Below the pieces are notes generated by a model. That model did not search any database, had not been told where the DNA came from, and was given only the letters and a program-made list of their open reading frames with translations. Shown here piece by piece: positions 7,631 through 14,517 of a DNA stretch of 36,860 nucleotides. The position numbers and the translations under genes were made by a program. Within the stretch, counting starts at the first letter, position 1. Every line of letters begins with the position of its first letter. The stretch comes from Akkermansiaceae bacterium. GTDB lineage: Bacteria > Verrucomicrobiota > Verrucomicrobiia > Verrucomicrobiales > Akkermansiaceae. The stretch lies in the NCBI GenBank assembly GCA_903875675.1, contig CAIQXC010000431.1, forward strand, positions 1 to 36,860. Reading direction: 5' to 3'.

Positions 7631-7686
7631 TTTATCCACCTCAACTATCACCTATCTACTTTCTACCATCTCCAACTGATCCACAT
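7631..7686. repeat. Heptamer-phased leader before the decoration gene
   Basis: The 60-base gap reads in 7-base steps. The clearest units are CTATCAC, CTATCTA and CTTTCTA (7645-7665). It is almost free of G, lacks a ribosome site, and ends two bases before the ATG at 7689. Confidence 0.55.
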
Positions 7687-7688
7687 AT

Positions 7689-8081
7689 ATGAGAGCACGC
7701 CACGAAGCCATTTTCGCCATCACCCCCACCGTCGATCACACCGGCCTGGAGGGTTCCTTTATTCTCGCCACCGGTGCGATTGTCACATCCGCCACCACGG
7801 CCCCCCTGTCTATCGGCTGTATCTTGGAGGGGTTTACCACCAAGCAGAAAGACTCCGTTGCTCTGAATAGCTTTGGCGGTACCCTCAAAGTCAAACTATC
7901 GGCCACGCCCGGTGCCGTCGTCTTCGGTTCCTATCTGGTGCTGGACGGGGCTACCCTTGGGGCCGTCAAACTGGACCCCGGCACCGGAACCCCCCGAATC
8001 CAGGTGGCACGCGCACTGGAAGCAGGTGCAGCCAATGAACTCATCGAGGCTTACCTCGTCGAACCCCAAATCCTCGCCTAA
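7689..8081 (+). CDS. Putative capsid decoration/stabilisation protein (DUF2190-like)
   Basis: This 130-residue, beta-rich, Gly/Ala/Thr-rich protein has no membrane segment or cysteine cluster apart from C44. It lies between the protease/scaffold and capsid genes, the usual place for a head decoration protein that clamps the HK97-type lattice. Alternating motifs such as PGAVVFGSYLVLDGATLGAV and a final EAYLVEPQILA fit a small beta-barrel trimer. Family assignment is tentative and comes mainly from size, composition and position. Confidence 0.55.
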   Translation: MRARHEAIFAITPTVDHTGLEGSFILATGAIVTSATTAPLSIGCILEGFTTKQKDSVALNSFGGTLKVKLSATPGAVVFGSYLVLDGATLGAVKLDPGTGTPRIQVARALEAGAANELIEAYLVEPQILA

Positions 8082-8090
8082 TCCCGCCAG

Positions 8091-8132
8091 GAATCATCTA
8101 TCTACAATCATTTATCAACAATCATCGATCTA
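8091..8132. repeat. Heptamer-phased leader before the capsid gene
   Basis: Three 14-base units (GAATCATCTATCTA, CAATCATTTATCAA, CAATCATCGATCTA) run back to back, each made of two 7-base halves. They end four bases before the capsid ATG. There is no Shine-Dalgarno motif. Confidence 0.7.
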
Positions 8133-8136
8133 ATAT

Positions 8137-9057
8137 ATGAGTGCATCCGCCGCAACAATCAGCCGCTATCTGAGCAACTTCGCCAGTGGTCTCTCGCAAG
8201 ACCGCTCCAACTCGCTCGCAAACTTCATTGCGCCCGTCGTCGCTACCGGATTGGCCCACGGCCAGTATAAGAAGTACGACGGAAAGAACGACTTCCAGAT
8301 TCTGGACACCTCCCGAGCCGTTGGCGGGACGCGTAAGCGAATCGAGTTCAGCGCTACCGACCCATTTTTCAATTGCGTTCCGCAGGGACTGGAAACCACC
8401 ATCGACGACTACGAGCGCCAGCTCGCCGGGGAGACCGGCATCGGCGCATTGCAGGAATCTCGGGTGCGAAACCTGGTAAACGCCGCGATTCTATCACACG
8501 AGAAAAAGGTCTTCGACCTCGTCAAGGCTTCCAAGACTGCTACCGGCGGCATCGGCGTGTGGAGTGTGGCCACCAATGACCCGGTCTCCGAAATTGATTC
8601 CCAAATCGAGGCGATTGCCACCCTCACGGGTCGCATGCCCAACCGCATGGTCTTCGGGCTTGGTGCATGGCGCATCTTCCGCAACCACACGCTCGTCATC
8701 AAGCGCCAGCCTGGTGCAGATCTTGTGGGCATCACCACGGATCAAGCGGCCCGAATGTCCATCAATCCGCAAATTGAGGTGCGCGTGGGCATCCTCTCCA
8801 GCGACACAACCAAGTTCGGTGCTGCCAAGAATGCCGTGAACATCATCGGCGGGGAAGTTTTCCTCTTCTACGCAGCTGATGCTCCAGATCAGATGGACGC
8901 ATCCTTCGCCAAGACCTTCTCGACCAAGACGGGGATGATCGATGCCGTGCGCGAATACCGCGAGGAACGCGCCGCCTCGGACATCTTTTTCGTCGATTGG
9001 AGCGAAGAGGTCCAGGTCGTGGCCCCCGAGTGCGGTTCTCGCATCACCCTGAGCTGA
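8137..9057 (+). CDS. Major capsid protein (HK97 fold, Mu T-like position)
   Basis: This 306-residue protein follows the decoration gene and precedes the connector. Its N-terminal arm (to about residue 45) is polar. It is followed by helices and a C-terminal domain with alternating strands (EVRVGILSSDTTKFG, NIIGGEVFLFYAADAP) and a final EEVQVVAPECGSRITL beta edge, as in HK97-fold capsids of Mu-like phages. It would assemble the icosahedral shell on the scaffold and be expanded on packaging. As the most abundant virion protein it should be strongly expressed. The 40-base palindrome 16 bases after its stop may stabilise or end its transcript. Confidence 0.8.
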   Translation: MSASAATISRYLSNFASGLSQDRSNSLANFIAPVVATGLAHGQYKKYDGKNDFQILDTSRAVGGTRKRIEFSATDPFFNCVPQGLETTIDDYERQLAGETGIGALQESRVRNLVNAAILSHEKKVFDLVKASKTATGGIGVWSVATNDPVSEIDSQIEAIATLTGRMPNRMVFGLGAWRIFRNHTLVIKRQPGADLVGITTDQAARMSINPQIEVRVGILSSDTTKFGAAKNAVNIIGGEVFLFYAADAPDQMDASFAKTFSTKTGMIDAVREYREERAASDIFFVDWSEEVQVVAPECGSRITLS

Positions 9058-9073
9058 GAACTACCCCACCCCT

Positions 9074-9113
9074 GAGGTCGGACAGGTCAGACCTGTCTGA
9101 CTTGTCCGACCTC
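9074..9113. repeat. 40-base near-perfect palindrome after the capsid gene
   Basis: Two 18-base arms surround a CCTG loop; the left arm begins GAGGTCGGACAGG and the right arm is its complement with one G-U pair. It is followed directly by a heptamer repeat (9118-9152), not a U-run. It looks like a REP-type element or an mRNA-stabilising hairpin. Confidence 0.85.
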
Positions 9114-9117
9114 TCTC

Positions 9118-9152
9118 TCTTCATCCTTCAACCTTCTCCCTTCAACCTTTCC
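9118..9152. repeat. CCTTCAN heptamer repeat before the connector gene
   Basis: Five units (TCTTCAT, CCTTCAA, CCTTCTC, CCTTCAA, CCTTTCC) end four bases before the ATG at 9157. They match the arrays at 3373 and 12987. Confidence 0.75.
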
Positions 9153-9156
9153 CCCC

Positions 9157-9624
9157 ATGCTTCCCGCCTGGCTTGCCCTAACTTCCACCGACCTGCTGTC
9201 TTCCATGACCACGCGGGAGCGCGAGGATTTCGGAAAAACCTCGGTGGGGCTGGGTGTCACGGATCGGGTGATTCCGATCCTCGCCGACCTGGTCGCCGAG
9301 ATTCGCGGATATATCGGATCCCATCCCGGCAATTCCCTCAGCGCGGACGCCGCGCTCATTCCCGGTGAGTTCAAGGCCAAGGCCCTGGCAATCGCCCGTT
9401 GGCGCGTGCTCATTACCATCCCCGGCTACCAACCCGGCGAAGCCCGCAAGCTAGAGTATGAAAAGGCCGACGCATTCTTCAATAACGTCGCCAAAGGCAC
9501 CATCTCCCCCCGCCCGGCCCCCGATGCCGAGGCTACCCAAGTCCCCCAGGGCCGCACCATCGCCTCCCCGCAAATCCGCGCCCGCTCCCGCCGCTTCACC
9601 CGCTCCCAACAAGACGGAATTTGA
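9157..9624 (+). CDS. Head-tail connector, DUF1320/Mu gp36-like
   Basis: This 155-residue protein begins with an LTSTDLLSSMTTREREDF helix region and has an internal helical ARWRVLITIPGY segment, then KLEYEKADAFFNNVAKGTIS. This is the typical DUF1320 order, where short helices form a ring under the portal. The last 40 residues are Pro/Arg-rich and probably disordered. In Mu-like phages gp36 follows the capsid gene, as here. It most likely closes the head after packaging and forms the neck surface for the tail. Confidence 0.65.
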   Translation: MLPAWLALTSTDLLSSMTTREREDFGKTSVGLGVTDRVIPILADLVAEIRGYIGSHPGNSLSADAALIPGEFKAKALAIARWRVLITIPGYQPGEARKLEYEKADAFFNNVAKGTISPRPAPDAEATQVPQGRTIASPQIRARSRRFTRSQQDGI

Positions 9625-9639
9625 TAAACAAGCTGTAAC

Positions 9640-9721
9640 GCTGAAATGCTGAAATGCTAAAAGTGCTTCGCTCTCTTCCTCTTCTCTAATTTCAGATTTT
9701 CAGCGTTTCAGATTTTCAGCG
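9640..9721. repeat. Octamer/16-mer tandem repeats in inverted arrangement
   Basis: GCTGAAAT occurs twice (9640-9655). TTTCAGATTTTCAGCG occurs twice, exactly, in tandem (9690-9705 and 9706-9721). The two sets are inverted with respect to each other, so 9639-9655 pairs with 9689-9705 at 15 of 17 positions and leaves a C/T-rich loop. They fill most of the 108-base gap before the F-like gene. Confidence 0.8.
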
Positions 9722-9732
9722 TTTTCCCCCTC

Positions 9733-11196
9733 ATGGTCTCCTTCACCACATCCGCCCCGCTTGCGCACGCCGTCGCCCAGATTTCCGGGCGCACGCCGTT
9801 GGGTAGCGTGCTCAAAAGCGCGGAGTGGGAGCTGGTGCCTGCGGAGCTGCGGATGCGGGCGATGTTTTCCGCCCAAGTGCAAAACGAGCGCATCCTCGCC
9901 GAGGCCCAGCAACGCCTCCAACAGCGTATTAAGTTAGAGCGCTCGCAGTTAGCCGATGGCACGGAAGGTGCACTCATGGACCGCGGCCGCTTCATTGAGG
10001 AAATGCGCCAGGTCCTCAGCGAGGAAGGCTACAAGCGCGGCGAGGCCAAGGCTGGCAGCCTGATGGACCTGAAAAGCACCCGCCGCCTCGGCCTCATCTG
10101 GGATATGAACCTGGCGCAAGCCCAAGGCTATGCCCGCTGGAAAACCGACCAATCCGCCAACGGCCTGGAAGCTGAGCCATGCTACGAACTCATCCGCGTG
10201 GAAAGCCGCAAGGAGCCCCGCGATTGGCCGCTAGTCTGGCTCGAACATGGCGGCAAATTCTACGGTGAGGCCGGCCCGGATTACCCGCTCGCCATGGGCC
10301 GCATGATCGCCCTGAAAACCGATCCGATCTGGCGCTACATTTCGCGTTTCAACTCTCCCTGGCCGCCCTTCGATTGGGATAGCGGCATGGGCCTTACCGG
10401 CATCGACCGCGATGAAGCGGAAGCCCTCGGCGTCATCGGCCCGGATGACGTTATTACTCCACTTCATCGCCCCTTCAACGATAGCTATTCCATGGCCCTC
10501 ACCGGGATCCCGGATTCTGGGCTGGAACGCCTGCGCTCCCAGTTCGGCGACTCAATCCTCATTGACGGCGATGCCATCTCGATCCATACTCCCACCACCA
10601 CCCCCGCCAGCGATGCAATCCAAAGTTTCCTCCCCGAGTCCAGCCTCAGCGACCGAGCCCGCGCCATCGCCGACGCCGGCGCAAATCAAATCCTGGGGCT
10701 TGGATCCGGCAACGATGTTGCCCCTTGGCCACGCGGCTTTGATACCAGCAGCACTACCCCGGAAATCCTCGCCAGCACCAGCGCCGTCGCGGTCGGTCGG
10801 AAATTGCTTTATCACGAGCTCTGGAATGGTTCTGCGGAAGCCGCCGCCGCCTTCGCCGGTTTAATACGCAAGTACCTACCCGATGAGGTAGCGGTCATGG
10901 TGCAAGACAACCATGTCCACGCCTGGCGGCCCGACCTACTCACCCTCACGCCGGAGGCCATCCAGGCTCTCAGCGTGGCCGGTTACAACGGTGTATTGCT
11001 GGGCTACGGGCAAAACATGGGAGTTCTTCCCTATGCCACCGTCATCATTCAGGATGCTGATGGGCTGGTCATTGGCGGATTCCAAGCCCCGGCCGCCACC
11101 GCCAAGGTCTATGCGGCATCCCGTGCCAAGGATTTTACCGACGCCCTTGGCCAGACCGTGCGAGTGCTCATCAATGGCGAGGAGGTGGCGCTGTGA
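9733..11196 (+). CDS. Mu F-like head morphogenesis protein with C-terminal extension
   Basis: The N-terminal 240 residues carry the F-like/SPP1 gp7-type pattern: a long helix (MRAMFSAQVQNERIL), a LGLIWDMNLAQAQGYARW segment, and the FNSPWPPFDWDSGMGL box near residue 217 that precedes the usual family end. This protein joins the portal inside the head and may travel with the DNA. About 230 further residues follow, with a GYNGVLLGYGQNMGVLPYA region and a FTDALGQTVRVLINGEEVAL end. No domain was recognised there. The gene lies downstream of the capsid rather than next to the portal as in Mu. Its 3' end contains the ribosome site of the next gene. Confidence 0.65.
   Translation: MVSFTTSAPLAHAVAQISGRTPLGSVLKSAEWELVPAELRMRAMFSAQVQNERILAEAQQRLQQRIKLERSQLADGTEGALMDRGRFIEEMRQVLSEEGYKRGEAKAGSLMDLKSTRRLGLIWDMNLAQAQGYARWKTDQSANGLEAEPCYELIRVESRKEPRDWPLVWLEHGGKFYGEAGPDYPLAMGRMIALKTDPIWRYISRFNSPWPPFDWDSGMGLTGIDRDEAEALGVIGPDDVITPLHRPFNDSYSMALTGIPDSGLERLRSQFGDSILIDGDAISIHTPTTTPASDAIQSFLPESSLSDRARAIADAGANQILGLGSGNDVAPWPRGFDTSSTTPEILASTSAVAVGRKLLYHELWNGSAEAAAAFAGLIRKYLPDEVAVMVQDNHVHAWRPDLLTLTPEAIQALSVAGYNGVLLGYGQNMGVLPYATVIIQDADGLVIGGFQAPAATAKVYAASRAKDFTDALGQTVRVLINGEEVAL
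11179..11185 (+). promoter_or_regulatory. Shine-Dalgarno sequence selecting a GTG start
   Basis: GAGGAGG inside the F-like gene lies seven bases before the GTG at 11193, which itself overlaps the upstream stop (GTGA). Confidence 0.75.
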
Positions 11197-11861
11197 TTTC
11201 TGTTTTCGTCACCTCCACCACCTCAGACACCCTCGCCTTCCTCGTCGAGGTAAAAGGGGCCATGGTCAACCGTTCATCGCTCAATGAGGCCCTCGGCAAG
11301 CGCCTTGCAAAGGAGCTGCAAACCTATTTTCGTTCCCGCAGTTCCGAGCCCAATAAGTTTGGCGCTCCCTCTCTCGGCTACTGGAATAAAATCGCCAACG
11401 ACACCCAACTCAACGAGGTCACCGAAAGCGGAGCTACGGTGGCCATTGCCAGCCCGGAATTTCGTCCACGTCTATTCGGGGCGGTCATCGTTCCCACCGG
11501 CGGCCGCAAGTTTCTAACCATCCCGCTCATCCGCGAGTCCTACGGCAAGCGGGCAGCGGAGTACGAGCTAAAGAGTGGCCACAAACTATTCCGCTTGCCT
11601 GGCAGCCGCGTGCTGGTCGAACGCAGCGACAAGGGCGACCGCTCTCTGGCTTCCGACCAGCGCGTGATCATGCGCCGCAGCCGCAGCCGCGTCGTCGGTG
11701 AGGGCTACCAACAAATCAACGTCCGCTCTCGCTCCACCATCCGCGCCGTCTATGCCCTCTGCCCGAGCGTCACGATTCCCAAAGACTCCGCCGCGCTTCC
11801 GAGCCAAGACGTGCTTCTGGAATCGCTCAACAAAACCGCTCAGCAATGGGCCGCCCGATAA
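11193..11861 (+). CDS. Tail completion/virion morphogenesis-like protein (Mu G position)
   Basis: This 222-residue basic protein starts at a GTG that shares GTGA with the previous stop and has a clear ribosome site. The core (about residues 27-120) runs from a helix (LNEALGKRLAKELQTYF) through N-K-F-G-A-P and W-N-K-I to a beta region (ATVAIASPEFRPRLFGAVI) and KFLTIPLIRESYGKRAAEYE. This resembles tail completion proteins of the HK97 gp10/Mu G type that sit between neck and tail. The C-terminal part is Arg/Ser-rich with a repeated R-S-R-S pattern. Assignment is by pattern and position. Confidence 0.45.
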   Translation: MISVFVTSTTSDTLAFLVEVKGAMVNRSSLNEALGKRLAKELQTYFRSRSSEPNKFGAPSLGYWNKIANDTQLNEVTESGATVAIASPEFRPRLFGAVIVPTGGRKFLTIPLIRESYGKRAAEYELKSGHKLFRLPGSRVLVERSDKGDRSLASDQRVIMRRSRSRVVGEGYQQINVRSRSTIRAVYALCPSVTIPKDSAALPSQDVLLESLNKTAQQWAAR

Positions 11862-11881
11862 CATCGCAAACTCCTAGGAAA

Positions 11882-12325
11882 ATGAGCAAACTCTACGACC
11901 TCCGCGCCGATCTGGCCGCCTCCATCATCGACGCCAACATCGGATTCACGGCTAAAAACATCATCCTCAAGCGCCAGACGGACCTATGGAATGACGTGGC
12001 CACGACCTTAGCCATAGACGACCTTGGTATCGTGCTGCACATCGGAATCGCCGAGGGAGAGGCCTCCGAGCCCGATAGTCTTGAAGTGGACCTCACCATC
12101 CCGCTCACCATCCTGTGCCTGCCCCAGGTGGTGGAAGGCTCCGCTCCCGAGGAAGATGTTTGGCAGGCGCTCGTCCAGCACGTCCACGATCTGCGCCTAT
12201 CGGATTCCGAGCCCTACTCAGGGCGTTTCAAATTCAAATCTTTCTCCGATATCGAGATACAGGCCGATGCCGGCACCGGCTACCTCGGCCGGCAAACCGT
12301 TTTCTCCAAACATCTCTCCCTCTGA
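11882..12325 (+). CDS. Putative tail terminator (Mu gp37/DUF1834-position)
   Basis: The start at 11882 (MSKLYDLRADLAASI) is preferred over an ATG at 11846, which lies inside the previous gene, because AGGAAA precedes it. The 147-residue product is mixed alpha/beta with a strand-rich centre (LEVDLTIPLTILCLPQVV) and a final RFKFKSFSDIEIQAD segment, ending in the GRQTVFSKHLSL strand. Small proteins of this size between connector and tube usually cap the finished tail. No family is firmly recognised. Confidence 0.45.
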   Translation: MSKLYDLRADLAASIIDANIGFTAKNIILKRQTDLWNDVATTLAIDDLGIVLHIGIAEGEASEPDSLEVDLTIPLTILCLPQVVEGSAPEEDVWQALVQHVHDLRLSDSEPYSGRFKFKSFSDIEIQADAGTGYLGRQTVFSKHLSL

Positions 12326-12360
12326 CTCTTCCAATAACCAACCCCAACTGACTCCAAAAC

Positions 12361-12936
12361 ATGAGTGCCCTAACATTAGTCCGCCGCGAGCTGAAAAACG
12401 CCCGCATGTATTTCGTCCCATCCGGCACCGTGCTGCCGCTGGGTAACGGTTCCTCCAGCCTGACCGTCGATGTAGCGGCGGTATTCCCCGATAACTCTCC
12501 CACCACGAACTACACGGATTACGAGTTCATCAACATCGAGGATGTGAAGGAAAGCACGACGGTCAAAAAGGAAACCTTCACCATCCCAGACCAAGCTGGT
12601 GGCTACCGCGATGAGGATGAGGAAATGGTCACGCAGCGGATGTGGAAGGCCACCACTCACAGCACCAATGCCTATCTGAAGCAGCTCCAAAACGGACTCG
12701 CATCCATCCCAGTGGTGGGTACCGCCCAAGCGCCTGGCGTGAAGAAAGACAACTGCCTCGACGGCGTTTTCCTGCTCGAAATCCAGAACAAGGCTGGGGT
12801 GGTCGTGGAGAGAACGCAAGTGTGGGCTCGCCTGCGCCTGACCGCCCCCGGCGACGTGGGACCGACCACTGCTAAGATTGAGTTCTCGCTCGAGCAGCTC
12901 AACTCGGTTTACAACAGCTACATGGTCGTGGCCTAA
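12361..12936 (+). CDS. Major tail tube protein
   Basis: This 191-residue beta-rich protein starts right after the terminator-like gene. It shows the usual tube-protein outline: an N-terminal strand region (FVPSGTVLPLGNGSSSLTVD), a long exposed loop with E-D-V-K-E-S-T-T-V-K-K (about residues 61-71), and a C-terminal half containing V-W-A-R-L-R-L and KIEFSLEQLN. Stacked hexamers would form a non-contractile tube; no sheath gene is adjacent. A perfect hairpin (12949-12979) follows its stop, echoing the arrangement after the capsid gene. Confidence 0.65.
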   Translation: MSALTLVRRELKNARMYFVPSGTVLPLGNGSSSLTVDVAAVFPDNSPTTNYTDYEFINIEDVKESTTVKKETFTIPDQAGGYRDEDEEMVTQRMWKATTHSTNAYLKQLQNGLASIPVVGTAQAPGVKKDNCLDGVFLLEIQNKAGVVVERTQVWARLRLTAPGDVGPTTAKIEFSLEQLNSVYNSYMVVA

Positions 12937-12948
12937 CCTGCTACCTAC

Positions 12949-12979
12949 GATCCGCCGGATCTCACCCATCCGGCGGATC
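12949..12979. repeat. Perfect 12-bp hairpin after the tail tube gene
   Basis: GATCCGCCGGAT (12949-12960) and ATCCGGCGGATC (12968-12979) flank a 7-base loop. No U-run follows; a CCTTCAY heptamer array begins eight bases later. Confidence 0.85.
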
Positions 12980-12986
12980 GGCCTTT

Positions 12987-13021
12987 CCTTCATCCTTCAC
13001 CCTTCACCCTTCATCCTTACT
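12987..13021. repeat. CCTTCAY heptamer repeat before the repeat-protein gene
   Basis: The units CCTTCAT, CCTTCAC, CCTTCAC, CCTTCAT and CCTTACT end five bases before the ATG at 13027. This is the cleanest of the heptamer arrays in the window. Confidence 0.85.
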
Positions 13022-13026
13022 TCCAG

Positions 13027-14034
13027 ATGCCCACCGCCCCTCCCGTGGTTTATGCAGTCCCCACAGCCACTCCTGGCGACGTGGGAGCGGTGTTTGTGGC
13101 AACGATATCCGCAACAGCCCCGCCGGTGCCACCATCTCCTCCTACGAAAACCCCTGGAAACGTGGGTGCGGTGTTCGCTCCATCCACATCTGCAGCGGCT
13201 CCTCCAGCGCCCCCTTCGGCCCCCACAAAGACCCCAGCAGACTCCGGATCAGTGATGCTTCCTTCCCTCGAAAAAGCTGCAAGTCTCACCAATCAAAATA
13301 TCTTGTGGACTGCGGTGCAGGCAGGGGAGGCAGGAAACCAACTGTCTGTGACCATCGCAACGGCGGCTGTCACCACATCCACCAGCGTATCTGTAGCCAA
13401 TGGAGCCATCACTGTCTATCCCGGAACTCTAGCCCACATGCACATCAATGGCGCGGCCCTGCATGACAAGGATGGCGTACCATTGACTGACGTGGTGCTG
13501 CTCTACGCTGGAATGCATAACGGCTATCCCCACTGGACGGAAACCGGAGAATCCCTGGATGATGTGATTCAGTACTTCGGATGGAGCCTCGAATGGGTAA
13601 GTGGCAGTTGGTACGTAACGCTCAATGGTTCTGATACGCTGTACCAAAGCCACTGTGTCTCCGTGGCCACGAGTCCTGTAGGTCTGACTTACGAATTGAT
13701 TGGTCAAGGCACCGGCACAGCAGTGGTCTATGCAATCGCCAGTTCAAAGGACCAAGTAATAAATGCCGTCTGTGCGTCCTCGGCGTCCTTGGTCATCCAT
13801 GCCAGCCCTTCCGGAGATGTCACGGGAAGCATCAGTGCCTTGGCGCAAACGAATCTGAGCGGTGGCACCGGATCAGCGGTACCATCGTTTCCGATAGTTG
13901 GCTTCTCCGGCAAAACCAAATCCCCCGGCAATGTGGGAGCCGTTTTTTCGGCATCTGCATCTGCTGCTGCCCCTCCCCAGGCATTCACCCCGCCAACGCT
14001 CACACCAGCCACCCCGCCAGTGATCACCCCATAA
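13027..14034 (+). CDS. Tail-module protein with 27-residue repeats around a central domain
   Basis: Of the 335 residues, the ends are built from a 27-residue unit, TPGNVGAVF followed by a Ser/Ala stretch and A-P-P-x-x-P. Copies begin at residues 15, 42, 69 (broken) and 299. The unique centre (about 80-295) is beta-rich. It holds AGEAGNQLSVTI, an H-M-H-I motif (137-140), and a compact Trp-containing unit (IQYFGWSLEWVSGSWYV, about 181-197) with C210. The repeats look like flexible linkers that let central modules be swapped, as in phage surface proteins that bind glycans or decorate tails. Its place between tube and tape measure is unusual for a fibre. No family recognised. Confidence 0.55.
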   Translation: MPTAPPVVYAVPTATPGDVGAVFVATISATAPPVPPSPPTKTPGNVGAVFAPSTSAAAPPAPPSAPTKTPADSGSVMLPSLEKAASLTNQNILWTAVQAGEAGNQLSVTIATAAVTTSTSVSVANGAITVYPGTLAHMHINGAALHDKDGVPLTDVVLLYAGMHNGYPHWTETGESLDDVIQYFGWSLEWVSGSWYVTLNGSDTLYQSHCVSVATSPVGLTYELIGQGTGTAVVYAIASSKDQVINAVCASSASLVIHASPSGDVTGSISALAQTNLSGGTGSAVPSFPIVGFSGKTKSPGNVGAVFSASASAAAPPQAFTPPTLTPATPPVITP

Positions 14035-14076
14035 ACACTCACAACGCGTCCTAGTCCCCTCTGCTGTCTCTCTCTT

Positions 14077-14514
14077 ATGATCTCCTCCTGCTACAAACTG
14101 ACCTATGATCCGGCAGGTACTCCTGTGGTGCTGCTGAATTATGGGGACAAGATAGAAGCTGAGTTGGAGTTTCCGCTGGAAAAGAGTGTTGAGGTTGTGC
14201 AGCTGGTGGATGCACCAGCCCCCTTCATCCGTGTGGCCAAAAACGCAGTGGCCAACTTCTCCGTGGCTCGCGCTCTGGACGCGGCATCAGACAAGGAGGC
14301 ACGCGCCGCAGTGCTCGCCGCTCTGGTGCTTTCCCAGTCCGCCACCAAAAAGCCACTCAAGATAGAAGTGCTCGGCTACACCGACCGCTACTGGACGTTC
14401 GCCAACGCCACGATTAAGTCCCACCGCGTGAGGCGCTACCTGGAAACCCCCAAATGCCGATGGGTGCAAGCCCTTGACTTCGTTGCCACCGGTCTGACCC
14501 AAACCGGCCCCTGA
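14077..14514 (+). CDS. Unrecognised tail protein upstream of the tape measure
   Basis: This 145-residue protein has mixed alpha/beta structure: N-terminal strands (VVLLNYGDKIEAELEF), a central helix (DKEARAAVLAALVLSQSA) and C-terminal strands (YWTFANATIKSHRVRRYLE). The position, between tube and tape measure, is that of tail assembly chaperones, but no overlapping frameshift partner is obvious. It ends three bases before the tape measure start. A minor tail protein is equally possible. Confidence 0.4.
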   Translation: MISSCYKLTYDPAGTPVVLLNYGDKIEAELEFPLEKSVEVVQLVDAPAPFIRVAKNAVANFSVARALDAASDKEARAAVLAALVLSQSATKKPLKIEVLGYTDRYWTFANATIKSHRVRRYLETPKCRWVQALDFVATGLTQTGP

Positions 14515-14517
14515 TCC

